A stretch of 64,000 bases of DNA from Flavobacterium bernardetii. Lineage in GTDB: Bacteria; Bacteroidota; Bacteroidia; Flavobacteriales; Flavobacteriaceae. The position numbers and the translations under genes are program-made. How positions within the stretch are numbered: the first letter of the stretch is position 1; the number at the start of each line of letters is the position of its first letter. The stretch lies in contig NZ_JAANOQ010000005.1 in NCBI RefSeq assembly GCF_011305415.1, forward strand, positions 236,582-300,581. The letters run 5' to 3'. Shown here in pieces: positions 8,672-16,966 of the stretch. The notes beneath the pieces are model-generated. The model did not search any database. It was not told the DNA's origin and was given only the letters and a program-made list of their open reading frames with translations.

Positions 8672-9083
8672 TTTTAATTACGAATCGGATTTTAGTTTAG
8701 AACAAGAAGAGGTTTATGCTTCTTGGATAGAAACTATTGTTGAATCTGAGAATAAAATTTTAGGTGAAATTTCATATATCTTTTGTGATGATGAATACCT
8801 TCATAGTATTAATATGCAGTATTTAAATCACGACACATTAACAGATATCATTAGTTTTGATTATACTGAAGGCGATATTATTAGTGGTGATATTTTCGTT
8901 TCAATTGAAAGAGTTGAAGATAACGCAAAAGATTTTAACGTGCCTTTTGATGAAGAATTAAAACGTGTTTTAGCTCATGGAGTTTTACATTATTGCGGGT
9001 ATAAAGACAAGTCTGATGAAGATGCTTTATTAATGCGTACTAAAGAAGAAGAAAAAATAAAATTGTTCCACGTGGAACTTTAA
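8664..9083 (+). CDS. ybeY: Endoribonuclease YbeY (rRNA maturation factor)
   Basis: A 139-residue single-strand-specific metal-dependent RNase acting in 16S rRNA 3' maturation and ribosome quality control. The signature is HGVLHYCGYKD at 105-115: His105 and His109 match two zinc ligands, while the position of the usual third His is Asp115, as I recall from other Bacteroidota YbeY proteins. The N-terminal part (ISYIFCDDEYLHSINMQYL, TDIISFDY) is also typical. It overlaps the preceding gene by 8 bases and its final codons (FHVEL) are encoded by a parS-like site at 9064-9079. Confidence 0.9.
   Translation: MISFNYESDFSLEQEEVYASWIETIVESENKILGEISYIFCDDEYLHSINMQYLNHDTLTDIISFDYTEGDIISGDIFVSIERVEDNAKDFNVPFDEELKRVLAHGVLHYCGYKDKSDEDALLMRTKEEEKIKLFHVEL
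9064..9079. promoter_or_regulatory. parS-like site 1 (inside the 3' end of ybeY)
   Basis: TGTTCCACGTGGAACT matches the bacterial parS consensus TGTTNCACGTGAAACA at all but two positions. It is palindromic around CACGTG and lies in codons for the last residues of YbeY. Confidence 0.7.
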
Positions 9084-9102
9084 TATAATAACTTAAGTTT
9101 TT

Positions 9103-9118
9103 TGTTCCACGTGGAACA
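9103..9118. promoter_or_regulatory. parS-like site 2 (ybeY-mnmG spacer)
   Basis: TGTTCCACGTGGAACA is a perfect 16-bp palindrome with one mismatch to the parS consensus. It is 23 bases downstream of site 1. Confidence 0.75.
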
Positions 9119-9142
9119 AAAAATTTTTAAAATCAATCCATG

Positions 9143-9158
9143 TGTTTCACGTGGAACA
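9143..9158. promoter_or_regulatory. parS-like site 3 (just upstream of mnmG)
   Basis: TGTTTCACGTGGAACA has one mismatch to the parS consensus and ends 6 bases before the mnmG ATG at 9165. Confidence 0.75.
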
Positions 9159-9164
9159 AAAAAT

Positions 9165-11036
9165 ATGTTTCAAGAAAAATATGATGTAATTGTTGTTGGT
9201 GCGGGTCATGCTGGTTGTGAAGCCGCTGCTGCTGCTGCAAACATGGGATGCTCCACTTTGTTGGTTACAATGAATCTTCAAAACATCGCACAGATGTCGT
9301 GTAATCCTGCTATGGGAGGAATCGCAAAAGGACAAATTGTGCGTGAAATTGATGCGTTGGGTGGTTATTCTGGAATTGTTTCTGATTTGACCGCCATCCA
9401 ATTCAAGATGTTGAACCTTTCAAAAGGTCCAGCGATGTGGTCGCCAAGATGTCAATCCGACAGAATGCGTTTCGCAGAAGAATGGAGAATGATGTTAGAA
9501 GGAACTCCAAATTTAGATTTTTACCAAGAAATGGTTTCTGGAATTTTATCAGAAGGTAATGAAATTGTCGGAATCAAAACTTCTCTTGGTTTGGAGATTA
9601 AAGCCAAAACAGTTGTGTTAACGAATGGAACTTTCTTGAACGGATTAATTCATATCGGCGACAAGCAATTTGGCGGTGGTCGTGCTGGTGAAAGTGCTTC
9701 TTTCGGAATTACAGAAGATTTATTGAAAATGGGTTTCGAATCAGGAAGAATGAAAACTGGAACGCCTCCTCGTGTTGATGGTCGTTCTTTAGATTATTCT
9801 AAAATGATCGAACAACCTGGTGATGTCAATCCTTCAAAATTTTCGTATTCAGATATCACTAAACCATTAACAGAACAACGTTCTTGTTATATGACGTATA
9901 CTTCAGAAACGGTTCACGATCTTTTACGTGAAGGTTTTGACAGAAGTCCAATGTTCAACGGTAGAATAAAATCTATCGGACCAAGATATTGTCCGTCTAT
10001 TGAAGATAAAATTAATCGCTTCGCAGATAAAGATCGCCATCAGCTTTTTGTAGAGCCAGAAGGTTGGCATACATGTGAAGTCTATGTAAATGGATTTTCA
10101 ACATCTCTTCCAGAAGAAGTGCAATTTAAAGCGTTACGTTCTGTTGAAGGATTTGAAAAAGTAAAATTCTTCCGTCCTGGTTATGCGATTGAATACGACT
10201 ACTTCCCTCCTACGCAATTGAAACATACTTTAGAAACAAAATTAATTAACGGTTTATATTTCGCTGGACAAATTAATGGAACTACAGGTTATGAAGAAGC
10301 GGCTTCTCAAGGTTTAATGGCAGGAATAAATGCTGCATTAAAAGTGCAAGAAAAAGAACCTTTAATTTTAAAACGTGACGAAGCTTATATTGGAGTTTTA
10401 ATTGACGATTTAATTACGAAAGGAACAGAAGAACCTTATCGTATGTTTACTTCTCGTGCAGAATATAGAACGTTACTTCGACAAGATAATGCTGATTTAC
10501 GTTTGACTCCAAAAGGTTTTGCAATTGGTTTAGCTAAACCAGAACGTTTAAAAAGAATGGAATATAAATTAGACGCTTCAGATAAGTTTGTCACTTTCTT
10601 TAAAGAAACAAGTGTAAAAGCTGCTGTAGCGAATCCAATTTTAGAATCGAAAGGTTCTAGTCTAATGACGCAAGGTGATAAAATGTTTAAAGTTTTTTCT
10701 CGTCCGCAAATTGATTTAGAAGATATTTTAAAATTTGAAGCCGTTACTGATTATATTACAGAACATGATTTAGATCAAGAAGTCATTGAGCAAGCAGAAA
10801 TTCAAGTGAAATATTCTGGTTATATCGAAAAAGAAAAAGTACATGCAGATAAAGTGAATCGTTTAGAAGATGTTCGTATTCCAGATAATTACGATTTCGA
10901 TAAAATAAAAGCGCTTTCTATCGAAGCACGTCAGAAACTCACAAAAATACGTCCAACTACAATTGCACAAGCCTCAAGAATTAGCGGAGTTTCTCCAAGT
11001 GATATTTCTGTATTATTAATTCATATGGGAAGATAA
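9165..11036 (+). CDS. mnmG: tRNA uridine-5-carboxymethylaminomethyl modification enzyme MnmG (GidA)
   Basis: A 623-residue FAD-dependent enzyme that with MnmE installs the cmnm5 group on wobble U34 of certain tRNAs. The FAD-binding Rossmann motif is VIVVGAGHAGCEAA (GAGHAG at 12-17). The family blocks CNPAMGGIAKG, TGTPPRVDGRSLDY and YFAGQINGTTGYEEAA are intact, as is the C-terminal MnmE-binding helical region with the ending RISGVSPSDISVLLIHM. Start: ATG at 9165 gives the normal family length. A longer frame opens at 9102 but its extra residues are encoded by two parS-like sites. mnmG is often found near the replication origin beside parAB, which fits the parS cluster here. Confidence 0.95.
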   Translation: MFQEKYDVIVVGAGHAGCEAAAAAANMGCSTLLVTMNLQNIAQMSCNPAMGGIAKGQIVREIDALGGYSGIVSDLTAIQFKMLNLSKGPAMWSPRCQSDRMRFAEEWRMMLEGTPNLDFYQEMVSGILSEGNEIVGIKTSLGLEIKAKTVVLTNGTFLNGLIHIGDKQFGGGRAGESASFGITEDLLKMGFESGRMKTGTPPRVDGRSLDYSKMIEQPGDVNPSKFSYSDITKPLTEQRSCYMTYTSETVHDLLREGFDRSPMFNGRIKSIGPRYCPSIEDKINRFADKDRHQLFVEPEGWHTCEVYVNGFSTSLPEEVQFKALRSVEGFEKVKFFRPGYAIEYDYFPPTQLKHTLETKLINGLYFAGQINGTTGYEEAASQGLMAGINAALKVQEKEPLILKRDEAYIGVLIDDLITKGTEEPYRMFTSRAEYRTLLRQDNADLRLTPKGFAIGLAKPERLKRMEYKLDASDKFVTFFKETSVKAAVANPILESKGSSLMTQGDKMFKVFSRPQIDLEDILKFEAVTDYITEHDLDQEVIEQAEIQVKYSGYIEKEKVHADKVNRLEDVRIPDNYDFDKIKALSIEARQKLTKIRPTTIAQASRISGVSPSDISVLLIHMGR

Positions 11037-11037
11037 A

Positions 11038-11110
11038 CATATTTATGATTTGCGATTTTGGATTTGCGATTTAAACGTTACGTAAATCTCAAATCTAAAA
11101 TCGTAACTTT
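11038..11110. repeat. Spacer repeat of the GATTTGCGATTT / CGTAAATC type
   Basis: The mnmG-methyltransferase spacer holds reiterated GATTTGCGATTTTGG and GATTTGCGATTTAA, then CGTAAATCTCAAATC and TAAAATCGTAAC, which are near-complements. The same words recur at 15241-15268 and 15675-15706. Confidence 0.5.
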
Positions 11111-11112
11111 TA

Positions 11113-11128
11113 TGTTCCACGTGAAACA
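11113..11128. promoter_or_regulatory. parS-like site 4 (downstream of mnmG)
   Basis: TGTTCCACGTGAAACA fits the parS consensus TGTTNCACGTGAAACA exactly. It lies 77 bases after the mnmG stop. Confidence 0.8.
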
Positions 11129-11165
11129 ATCTTGTCAAAGCCTATAAATAAAGACCAAATAGAAA

Positions 11166-12014
11166 ATGAATTTTTTAGAAGAAAACCAATTTATTATAGT
11201 TAAAGATCATTCAGTTTCAAAAGAAACCTTTTCTTTGTTACATAACAAGGAATATGATTTATTAAAAACTACACCTACTCCATCGCTAGACGTTTTACCA
11301 AAATATTACGAAAGTGAAGATTATATTTCTCATACGGATGGAAAACGTACGTTGTTTGAAAAAATTTATCATTTAGTAAAACGAAATGCAATTAAAGGAA
11401 AAGTATCTTTAATTACATCTGAACAAAATCAAAAAGGAAAACTTTTAGATATTGGATCTGGAACAGGAGATTTTTTAGTGGAAGCCAAAAACCAAGGTTG
11501 GGATATTTTAGGATACGAACCGAATGATGATGCGAAGAATTTAGCAGTTAACAAAGGAGTTACTTTCACAGAAGATATTTTTACCTTACCAGAAAATTCT
11601 TTTGATGTCGTTACCATGTGGCATGTTTTAGAACACGTTCCTAATTTACAAGAATACATTGCTAATTTAAAACGAATTGTAAAACCAACAGGAACGATAA
11701 TAATAGCAGTTCCAAATTACAAATCGTATGATGCGAATTATTATAAACAATTTTGGGCAGCTTATGATGTGCCTCGACATTTATGGCATTTCTCTAAAAC
11801 CAGTATCAAAAAATTATTTTCAGATGTGGAGATGGAATTGAAAAAAGTAAAACCAATGTGGTTTGATAGTTTTTATGTGTCGCTTTTATCTGAAAAATAC
11901 AAAAACGGAAAAATGAGTTTCGTAAAAGGATTTTTCATCGGATTCGTTTCAAATGTGTCTGGATTGTTTAAAAAGGAGTTTTCTTCACACATTTATATCA
12001 TTAAAAACAAGTAA
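11166..12014 (+). CDS. Class I SAM-dependent methyltransferase
   Basis: A 282-residue protein with the SAM-binding motif I LLDIGSGTGDFLVEA (about 95-109), an acidic loop after the second strand (GYEPNDDA), and motif FDVVTMWHVLEHVPN with the WHVLEH signature of the Methyltransf_23 type (ubiquinone/cell-envelope glycan-like methyltransferases). The N-terminal part (YYESEDYISHTDG) is typical of Flavobacteriaceae copies. It lies after mnmG behind parS site 4 and a repeat tract. The substrate is not predictable from sequence. Fold confidence is high, role unknown. Confidence 0.85.
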   Translation: MNFLEENQFIIVKDHSVSKETFSLLHNKEYDLLKTTPTPSLDVLPKYYESEDYISHTDGKRTLFEKIYHLVKRNAIKGKVSLITSEQNQKGKLLDIGSGTGDFLVEAKNQGWDILGYEPNDDAKNLAVNKGVTFTEDIFTLPENSFDVVTMWHVLEHVPNLQEYIANLKRIVKPTGTIIIAVPNYKSYDANYYKQFWAAYDVPRHLWHFSKTSIKKLFSDVEMELKKVKPMWFDSFYVSLLSEKYKNGKMSFVKGFFIGFVSNVSGLFKKEFSSHIYIIKNK

Positions 12015-12311
12015 AACGTAAAATAAAGCGATTTTAAAGCTGATTTATCCTTAAAACATCGAAATATATTACCGAAAAAAGTTGTTTCATGTAAGTGTGG
12101 TTTAAATAATCAAGTTTTAATAGTAATTATTTATCGTTATTTTGAAAACACATAAGGTTTTGTTATAGTTTGTTTTTTGGCAAATTTTTTAATATTTAAA
12201 GAAAATTTCAAAAAAGAATAATAATTTAAAAGAAACCTATTATTTTTACCAAAATTAAAAAACCCGATTTCCTTTTTGGATTTCATTTCAATAAAAATTA
12301 ATAAAAGAAAA
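12015..12311. other. 297-base AT-rich spacer, no gene seen
   Basis: Between the methyltransferase and the Skp-like gene. It contains A- and T-runs and one weak parS-like half (TTGTTTCATGTAAGT near 12082) but no convincing gene, hairpin or clean TAnnTTTG box. Confidence 0.4.
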
Positions 12312-12863
12312 ATGAAAAAATTATTAGTATTAGTTGCATTAGGTGTAGCTATGATTTCTTGTCAAGAAACTGCAACTGCAAAAAAAGAAGATTTTAAAAC
12401 AGGTTATATTGATACTTCTGTTTTATTAGAAAAATATGAAAAATTTACTGATGAAAATGAGAAATTTAAAGTAAAAACAGAAGAATTAGGTCGTCCATTA
12501 GAAGCAAAAGGAAAGCAATTAGAAGCTGAAATGAAAAGTTTTCAAAAAGCAGCACAAGCAAACGGTCAAGCTTGGGCGCAACAAAAAGCTGGTGAATTAC
12601 GACAAAGAGAGCAAGCTTTAATGCAAGAAAGAAACCAAATTATGGCTCAAGTTGAAACAGAAGGTGGAGCTTTAAAAGATTCATTAGTAAGTGATGTGAA
12701 AAAATACATTCAAGCTTACGGTAAAAAAGAAGGTTTCGATTATATTTTTACTACTTCTGATGCTGCTCCAAACGTAATATATGCAAAGGATTCATATAAT
12801 TTAACAGACAAGTTGCTGAAAAAATTAAATGAAGAATACAAAATAACAAAAGAAAAAAAATAA
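12312..12863 (+). CDS. OmpH/Skp-like periplasmic chaperone, lipoprotein form
   Basis: The chosen ATG at 12312 gives 183 residues with a lipoprotein signal (MKKLLVLVALGVAMISC, Cys17). A frame beginning at 12276 adds 12 residues that would spoil the signal peptide. The mature part is a long amphipathic helix pair rich in Lys, Glu, Gln and Ala (about 45-145) flanked by GYIDTSVLLEKYEKF and YGKKEGFDYIFTTSDAAPNVIYA, the arrangement of Skp/OmpH chaperones that hold unfolded outer-membrane proteins in the periplasm. A lipid anchor rather than a soluble form is the notable difference from E. coli Skp. A strong terminator follows, so it is probably monocistronic. Confidence 0.8.
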   Translation: MKKLLVLVALGVAMISCQETATAKKEDFKTGYIDTSVLLEKYEKFTDENEKFKVKTEELGRPLEAKGKQLEAEMKSFQKAAQANGQAWAQQKAGELRQREQALMQERNQIMAQVETEGGALKDSLVSDVKKYIQAYGKKEGFDYIFTTSDAAPNVIYAKDSYNLTDKLLKKLNEEYKITKEKK

Positions 12864-12867
12864 TAAG

Positions 12868-12895
12868 AAAGCCTTGAGAAATCAAGGCTTTTTTT
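12868..12895 (+). terminator. Rho-independent terminator after the Skp-like gene
   Basis: Stem AAAGCCTTGA / TCAAGGCTTT with loop GAAA, followed by a T-run. Confidence 0.85.
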
Positions 12896-12914
12896 ATATT
12901 TGTCATCTAAACTA

Positions 12915-12930
12915 TACGCCACGTGGAACA
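12915..12930. promoter_or_regulatory. Degenerate parS-like site 5 over the helicase start codon
   Basis: TACGCCACGTGGAACA agrees with site 2 at 13 of 16 bases, with a perfect right half. The GTG inside it is the start codon of the helicase at 12923. Weaker than sites 1-4. Confidence 0.4.
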
Positions 12931-15199
12931 TTTATCTAAAGCCGCTCAATACACACTTCAATTTATCAACCAGACGAATAAATCTGTTTTCTTAACAGGT
13001 AAAGCTGGTACAGGTAAAACTACTCTTCTTAAAGAAATTATTGCCACTTCGCACAAAAATACCGTGGTGGTCGCTCCTACTGGAATTGCTGCACTAAACG
13101 CTGGTGGAGTTACAATTCATTCGATGTTTCAATTGCCTTTTGCTGCATTTATTCCTGATTATAAAGTAGTTAATTCTAATTCTCATCAACATAAATTTGA
13201 AACCAAAAGTACGATTAGCAAACATTTTCGAATGAACGCTACCAAAAAACAAGTGCTTTTAAATTTAGAATTGTTAATCATCGATGAAGTTTCTATGCTT
13301 CGCCCTGATGTTTTGGATGCGATCGATTTTATGTTACAAAAAGTTCGTAGAGTTGATGCACCCTTTGGTGGTGTACAAGTTTTATTTATAGGAGATTTAT
13401 TACAATTACCACCCGTTATCAAACAAGAAGATTGGTACGAATTGAAAAACTATTATCAAGGCATGTTCTTTTTTCATTCGCAAGTCATTCGTCAGAATCC
13501 GCCGTTGTATATCGAATTAGATAAAATTTATCGTCAAGATGATGCAACGTTTATTTCTATTTTAAACAATCTTCGAAATAACAGAATTACGAAGGAAAAT
13601 ATCGCAGTTTTAAATCAGTACGTGCAACCCGATTTCAATATAAAAAATCATAACGGTTGTATTATCGTTACAACACATAATGCCAAAGCTGATGAAATTA
13701 ACAAAGAAGCTTTAGCGGAATTAAAAGCAAAAACCTTTTCGTATTTTCCAGAATTGGTAGAAGATTTTCCAGAAAAAATTTATCCGATTGAACCCAAAAT
13801 GGATTTAAAAGTCGGCGCGCAAGTGATGTTTATTAAAAACGACACCTCTTTTGAGAAAAATTATTTCAACGGAAAAATCGGAACGATTACTTCGTTAGCT
13901 GATAAAGAAATTTTAGTGCATTTTCCGGAAGAAAATAAAACTGTTGAAGTCGATTTATATACTTGGGAAAACATAAAATACACCGTAAACCCTGATACTA
14001 AAGAGATTGAAGAAACGGTTGTGGGAACTTTTAGTCATTATCCACTAAAATTAGCGTGGGCGATTACCGTTCATAAGAGTCAAGGTTTAACTTTCGACAA
14101 CGCTGCGCTAGATGTTTCGCGTGTTTTTGCACCTGGACAAGCATATGTGGCTTTATCCCGACTTCGTTCGTTAAATGGCTTAATTTTACTTTCTCCGATA
14201 CAATTAAACGGTATTTCTTCGGATACTGAAGTGCTGAATTATGCTAATAACAAAGCCGATGAAACGATTTTAGAAAAGTCATTAGAATTAGAAACCAAAC
14301 ATTTTTTACGTTTAGAATTATGTAAGAGTTTTGATTTCAGACAATTGGCTCAAGAATGGCGCAATCATTTGTTTTCGTATAACGATGAAGTTTCGAATTC
14401 TCAGAAGTCTAAATACCGAATTTGGGCACAACAAAATGAAAGTATTGTCGCTGCTTTGTTCGATACTTCGCAGAAATTCATCAATCAAATTCAGAAAATT
14501 TGTTATCAAGAAACCATTGATATTCCTTTTTTAGCGGAACGATGTGAAGCCGCGTATCAATATTATTTCAAAACGTTAGATTATCAAGTTACTGATTTGT
14601 TATTGAAAATCGCAGAAGTGAGTAATTTGAAAAAAGTCAAAACGTTCCACGACGAACTTTTAGAATTAGAAGAAATCCAAGTGAAAACCGTTTTACAATT
14701 GAAAAAATCAATGTTGTTGATTAAGAATTTAGTCAATGGTGTTGAATTTAATAAAAAAACCATGTCTTCGGACGAAATGAAGTTTTATAAAATCAATAAA
14801 ATTGGTTCGTTATCCGAAAAATTCAAGCAAATTGATGGTTTCATAGAGAAAGATCATTCGGAAACCTTCAGTAAGAAAACCAAAGCCAAAAAAGCCAAAT
14901 CGACGGAACCCAAAAAATCCACTATCGAAATTACTTTAGATCTTTGGAAAGAAAACTTATCGCTTGAAGAAATCGCAGCCAAACGAAAATTAACCGTAAG
15001 CTCCATTTACTCGCATTTTACCAAATTAATTCAAATGGAAGCGTTAACCATTTCTGATATTATGTCCGATGAAAAAATTGCCGCTTTGCAAGAAGTTTTC
15101 AAGGATTATAATGGTGAAGGTTTAGGTATTTTAAAAGAAAAATACGGTGATGCTTTTTCTTGGGAAGAATTGCGATTGTTTAAAGTGGGATTGGAATAA
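12923..15199 (+). CDS. PIF1/RecD-like superfamily 1 DNA helicase with C-terminal helix-turn-helix
   Basis: A 758-residue protein. Walker A is TGKAGTGKTT (25-34), Walker B LLIIDEVSML with Asp121-Glu122, then GDLLQLPPV (motif III region), a Q-rich middle, and the C-terminal helicase signature LAWAITVHKSQGLTFDNAALDVSRVFAPGQAYVALSRLRSL. This order is that of PIF1/RecD2-like helicases that unwind DNA or DNA-RNA hybrids. The last about 130 residues hold a Lys-rich linker and a helix-turn-helix-like domain (LSLEEIAAKRKLTVSSIYSHFTKLI written here in part as EEIAAKRKLTVSSIYSHF). The start is GTG at 12923, embedded in a degenerate parS-like site. Flanked by terminators on both sides, so transcribed alone. 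Confidence 0.85.
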   Translation: MEHLSKAAQYTLQFINQTNKSVFLTGKAGTGKTTLLKEIIATSHKNTVVVAPTGIAALNAGGVTIHSMFQLPFAAFIPDYKVVNSNSHQHKFETKSTISKHFRMNATKKQVLLNLELLIIDEVSMLRPDVLDAIDFMLQKVRRVDAPFGGVQVLFIGDLLQLPPVIKQEDWYELKNYYQGMFFFHSQVIRQNPPLYIELDKIYRQDDATFISILNNLRNNRITKENIAVLNQYVQPDFNIKNHNGCIIVTTHNAKADEINKEALAELKAKTFSYFPELVEDFPEKIYPIEPKMDLKVGAQVMFIKNDTSFEKNYFNGKIGTITSLADKEILVHFPEENKTVEVDLYTWENIKYTVNPDTKEIEETVVGTFSHYPLKLAWAITVHKSQGLTFDNAALDVSRVFAPGQAYVALSRLRSLNGLILLSPIQLNGISSDTEVLNYANNKADETILEKSLELETKHFLRLELCKSFDFRQLAQEWRNHLFSYNDEVSNSQKSKYRIWAQQNESIVAALFDTSQKFINQIQKICYQETIDIPFLAERCEAAYQYYFKTLDYQVTDLLLKIAEVSNLKKVKTFHDELLELEEIQVKTVLQLKKSMLLIKNLVNGVEFNKKTMSSDEMKFYKINKIGSLSEKFKQIDGFIEKDHSETFSKKTKAKKAKSTEPKKSTIEITLDLWKENLSLEEIAAKRKLTVSSIYSHFTKLIQMEALTISDIMSDEKIAALQEVFKDYNGEGLGILKEKYGDAFSWEELRLFKVGLE

Positions 15200-15203
15200 A
15201 AAA

Positions 15204-15240
15204 AGAAAGCTCGGATTTTAAATCCGAGCTTTCTTTTTAT
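15204..15240. terminator. Terminator after the helicase gene
   Basis: A 15-bp stem AGAAAGCTCGGATTT / AAATCCGAGCTTTCT followed by T-run. Symmetric, so it may also stop minus-strand transcripts. Confidence 0.85.
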
Positions 15241-15268
15241 CGTAAATCTCAATTCGTAAATCGAAAAT
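15241..15268. repeat. CGTAAATC-type spacer repeat
   Basis: CGTAAATCTCAATTCGTAAATC just 3' of the DoxX gene; shares words with 11038-11110 and 15675-15706. Confidence 0.45.
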
Positions 15269-15270
15269 TT

Positions 15271-15648
15271 TTAAAGCCAATACACGCCAATCAACGCTGG
15301 AATTAAGTAAATTACAATCGTTCTTGCACCATCGTAATCTTTCGCGATTCTTTGTCCGAAAAGCAACATCAATAACGTTACACATGAAACCATACAAGCA
15401 TAATCACCCATTCTTGTGGCACCGCTCATTAGGTTTTCAGCAATTCCAACTATAGAAAGAACTCCTGCTACAATTTCTAATGCCAAAACCGTTAATAAAG
15501 CAAAAGGCACTTGATTTTTTAAGAAAGTTTGAGAAAAATGTCCTTTTAACCAACTTACATTTCCGTTCCAATCCGCAATTTTATCGTATCCTGATTGTAA
15601 AAATGTAATGGCTAAAAAAGCTAGTAAAATAAGGGCAAATTCATTCAT
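15271..15648 (-). CDS. DoxX-family small membrane protein
   Basis: A 125-residue protein with four hydrophobic stretches (about 2-18, 46-68, 82-98, 108-124). The motif LAITFLQSGYDKIADWNG at the N-terminus and the spacing of the helices match the DoxX-like family of four-helix membrane proteins. Biochemical function in this lineage is not established. It follows holB on the minus strand with a repeat-filled 58-base spacer, so co-transcription is possible but not clear. Family call is by pattern recognition. Confidence 0.7.
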   Translation of the reverse strand: MNEFALILLAFLAITFLQSGYDKIADWNGNVSWLKGHFSQTFLKNQVPFALLTVLALEIVAGVLSIVGIAENLMSGATRMGDYACMVSCVTLLMLLFGQRIAKDYDGARTIVIYLIPALIGVYWL

Positions 15649-15674
15649 AGTTTTATAATTTTAGGTTGTTTATT

Positions 15675-15706
15675 TTTTCGTAAATCGTAAATCTTAATTC
15701 GTAAAT
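15675..15706. repeat. CGTAAATC-type spacer repeat, second tract
   Basis: TTTTTCGTAAATCGTAAATC followed by TTAATTCGTAAATTTAG fills the spacer between holB and the DoxX gene, in the same words as 15241-15268. Confidence 0.5.
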
Positions 15707-16864
15707 TTAGACTTCTTTTTTATGCAACAATCGCGTTAACTTAATCGACAAATCGGTTAAAATAACATTACTGTTTCCGTTTCTTTCAATATGATAAATT
15801 GCATCTTCCAATTCTTTGAAAATATCAACAATGTTATTTCCGTGAATAAAAGGCGCAAATTTTTCTAGTTTAAAATTCTCAAAATTTGGTTCTAAATACA
15901 CCAAATCTTTCGTTTGATAATTCAACAACAACGCTTGACGGAAAAATTGAATACAAAATTGTAAAAAATTCTTCTGTGTTTCTCTTCCTTCTTTTGCAAT
16001 TGTGGTGCTCCAAACAATTAAATCGGAAATAACACTCGCATTTCCTCTCGCTTTAAATGCAGCACGAACCCAGTTGATAAACCATTCTTCAAAAATACTA
16101 TCGTCGTCGTCTTTGTGTAATAAATGCAAGGCTTTGTTATAATTTCCTTCACTTTGATGGGCGATTTTTTTAGCCAAATTCGCATCAACTTGATGTTTTG
16201 AAATTAATTTTTCTGTAATGACTTGTTCCGGCAACGCTAAGAAATCAACAACTTGACAACGAGAAATGATTGTTTGTAATAAATCGTCAATGCTTTCAGA
16301 AATTAAAATGAAAACCGTTTTTTCTGGCGGTTCTTCCAATAATTTCAGTAATTTATTGGCTGCATCCGTTCTCATTTTATCGGCCATCCAAATGATCATC
16401 ACTTTGTAACCGCCTTCGTAGGCTTTCAAGGATAAATTTTTATTGATGGCCGCCGATTCTTTAACGCTAATAATCCCTTGTTTTTTAGGAATTTCTAATT
16501 TTTTATACCAATCGAATAAACTCGCATACGGATTTTCCTTTAAGAAACTTCTCCAATGTTCTAAGAAATTCGCACTTACGACATTATCACCTTTGACATC
16601 ATCGGTAGCCGTAATCGGATACACAAAATGCATATCGGGATGCGAATAATTATCGAATTTTAAATTACATGCCGATTTTCCCGTATTGTTTTCGCCATCA
16701 GTATTGCTACACAAAATATATTGCGCATAAGCAATCGCCATTGGCAACGTTCCAGAACCTTCCGGACCAATAAACAATTGGGCGTGTGGAATTCTTCCTG
16801 CGTTGGCAGTAGTAATTAAAAAGTTTTTAATGTGGTCTTGACCAAGTATGTCGTTAAAAAGCAT
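15707..16864 (-). CDS. holB: DNA polymerase III delta' subunit (clamp-loader)
   Basis: A 385-residue AAA+ clamp-loader protein. It opens with MLFNDILGQDHIKNFLI, the usual start of delta'/DnaX family members. The Walker A region is degraded (GPEGSGTL, lacking the GKT), as expected for delta' which does not hydrolyse ATP. The sensor region KLLKLLEEPPEKTVFILISE and the SRC motif (TIISRCQVVDF) are intact. The C-terminal helical collar follows. It is divergent from pgk; their starts are about 100 bases apart and share a promoter region. Confidence 0.85.
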   Translation of the reverse strand: MLFNDILGQDHIKNFLITTANAGRIPHAQLFIGPEGSGTLPMAIAYAQYILCSNTDGENNTGKSACNLKFDNYSHPDMHFVYPITATDDVKGDNVVSANFLEHWRSFLKENPYASLFDWYKKLEIPKKQGIISVKESAAINKNLSLKAYEGGYKVMIIWMADKMRTDAANKLLKLLEEPPEKTVFILISESIDDLLQTIISRCQVVDFLALPEQVITEKLISKHQVDANLAKKIAHQSEGNYNKALHLLHKDDDDSIFEEWFINWVRAAFKARGNASVISDLIVWSTTIAKEGRETQKNFLQFCIQFFRQALLLNYQTKDLVYLEPNFENFKLEKFAPFIHGNNIVDIFKELEDAIYHIERNGNSNVILTDLSIKLTRLLHKKEV

Positions 16865-16889
16865 CGAGCAAATATAAGAGATTTTTATC

Positions 16890-16917
16890 TTGGTTTAAAA
16901 TCAAACTTTTATATTTG
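16890..16917 (+). promoter_or_regulatory. pgk promoter (TTG ... TATATTTG)
   Basis: TATATTTG at 16910-16917 is an exact TAnnTTTG box. A TTG at 16890-16892, 17 bases upstream, may be the -33 element. The pgk ATG is 50 bases downstream of the box. Confidence 0.7.
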
Positions 16918-16966
16918 CAATTCTCTTTAAGTGAAAAAACAAACAACAACAATAAAAAATAAATTT

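Noticed and set aside
9102..9164. 21-codon N-terminal extension of mnmG
   Set aside because: These bases hold two parS-like palindromes and the ATG at 9165 gives the normal MnmG length.
12078..12100. GTTTCATGTAAG half-similar to parS
   Set aside because: No central CACGTG, so it is not counted as a site.
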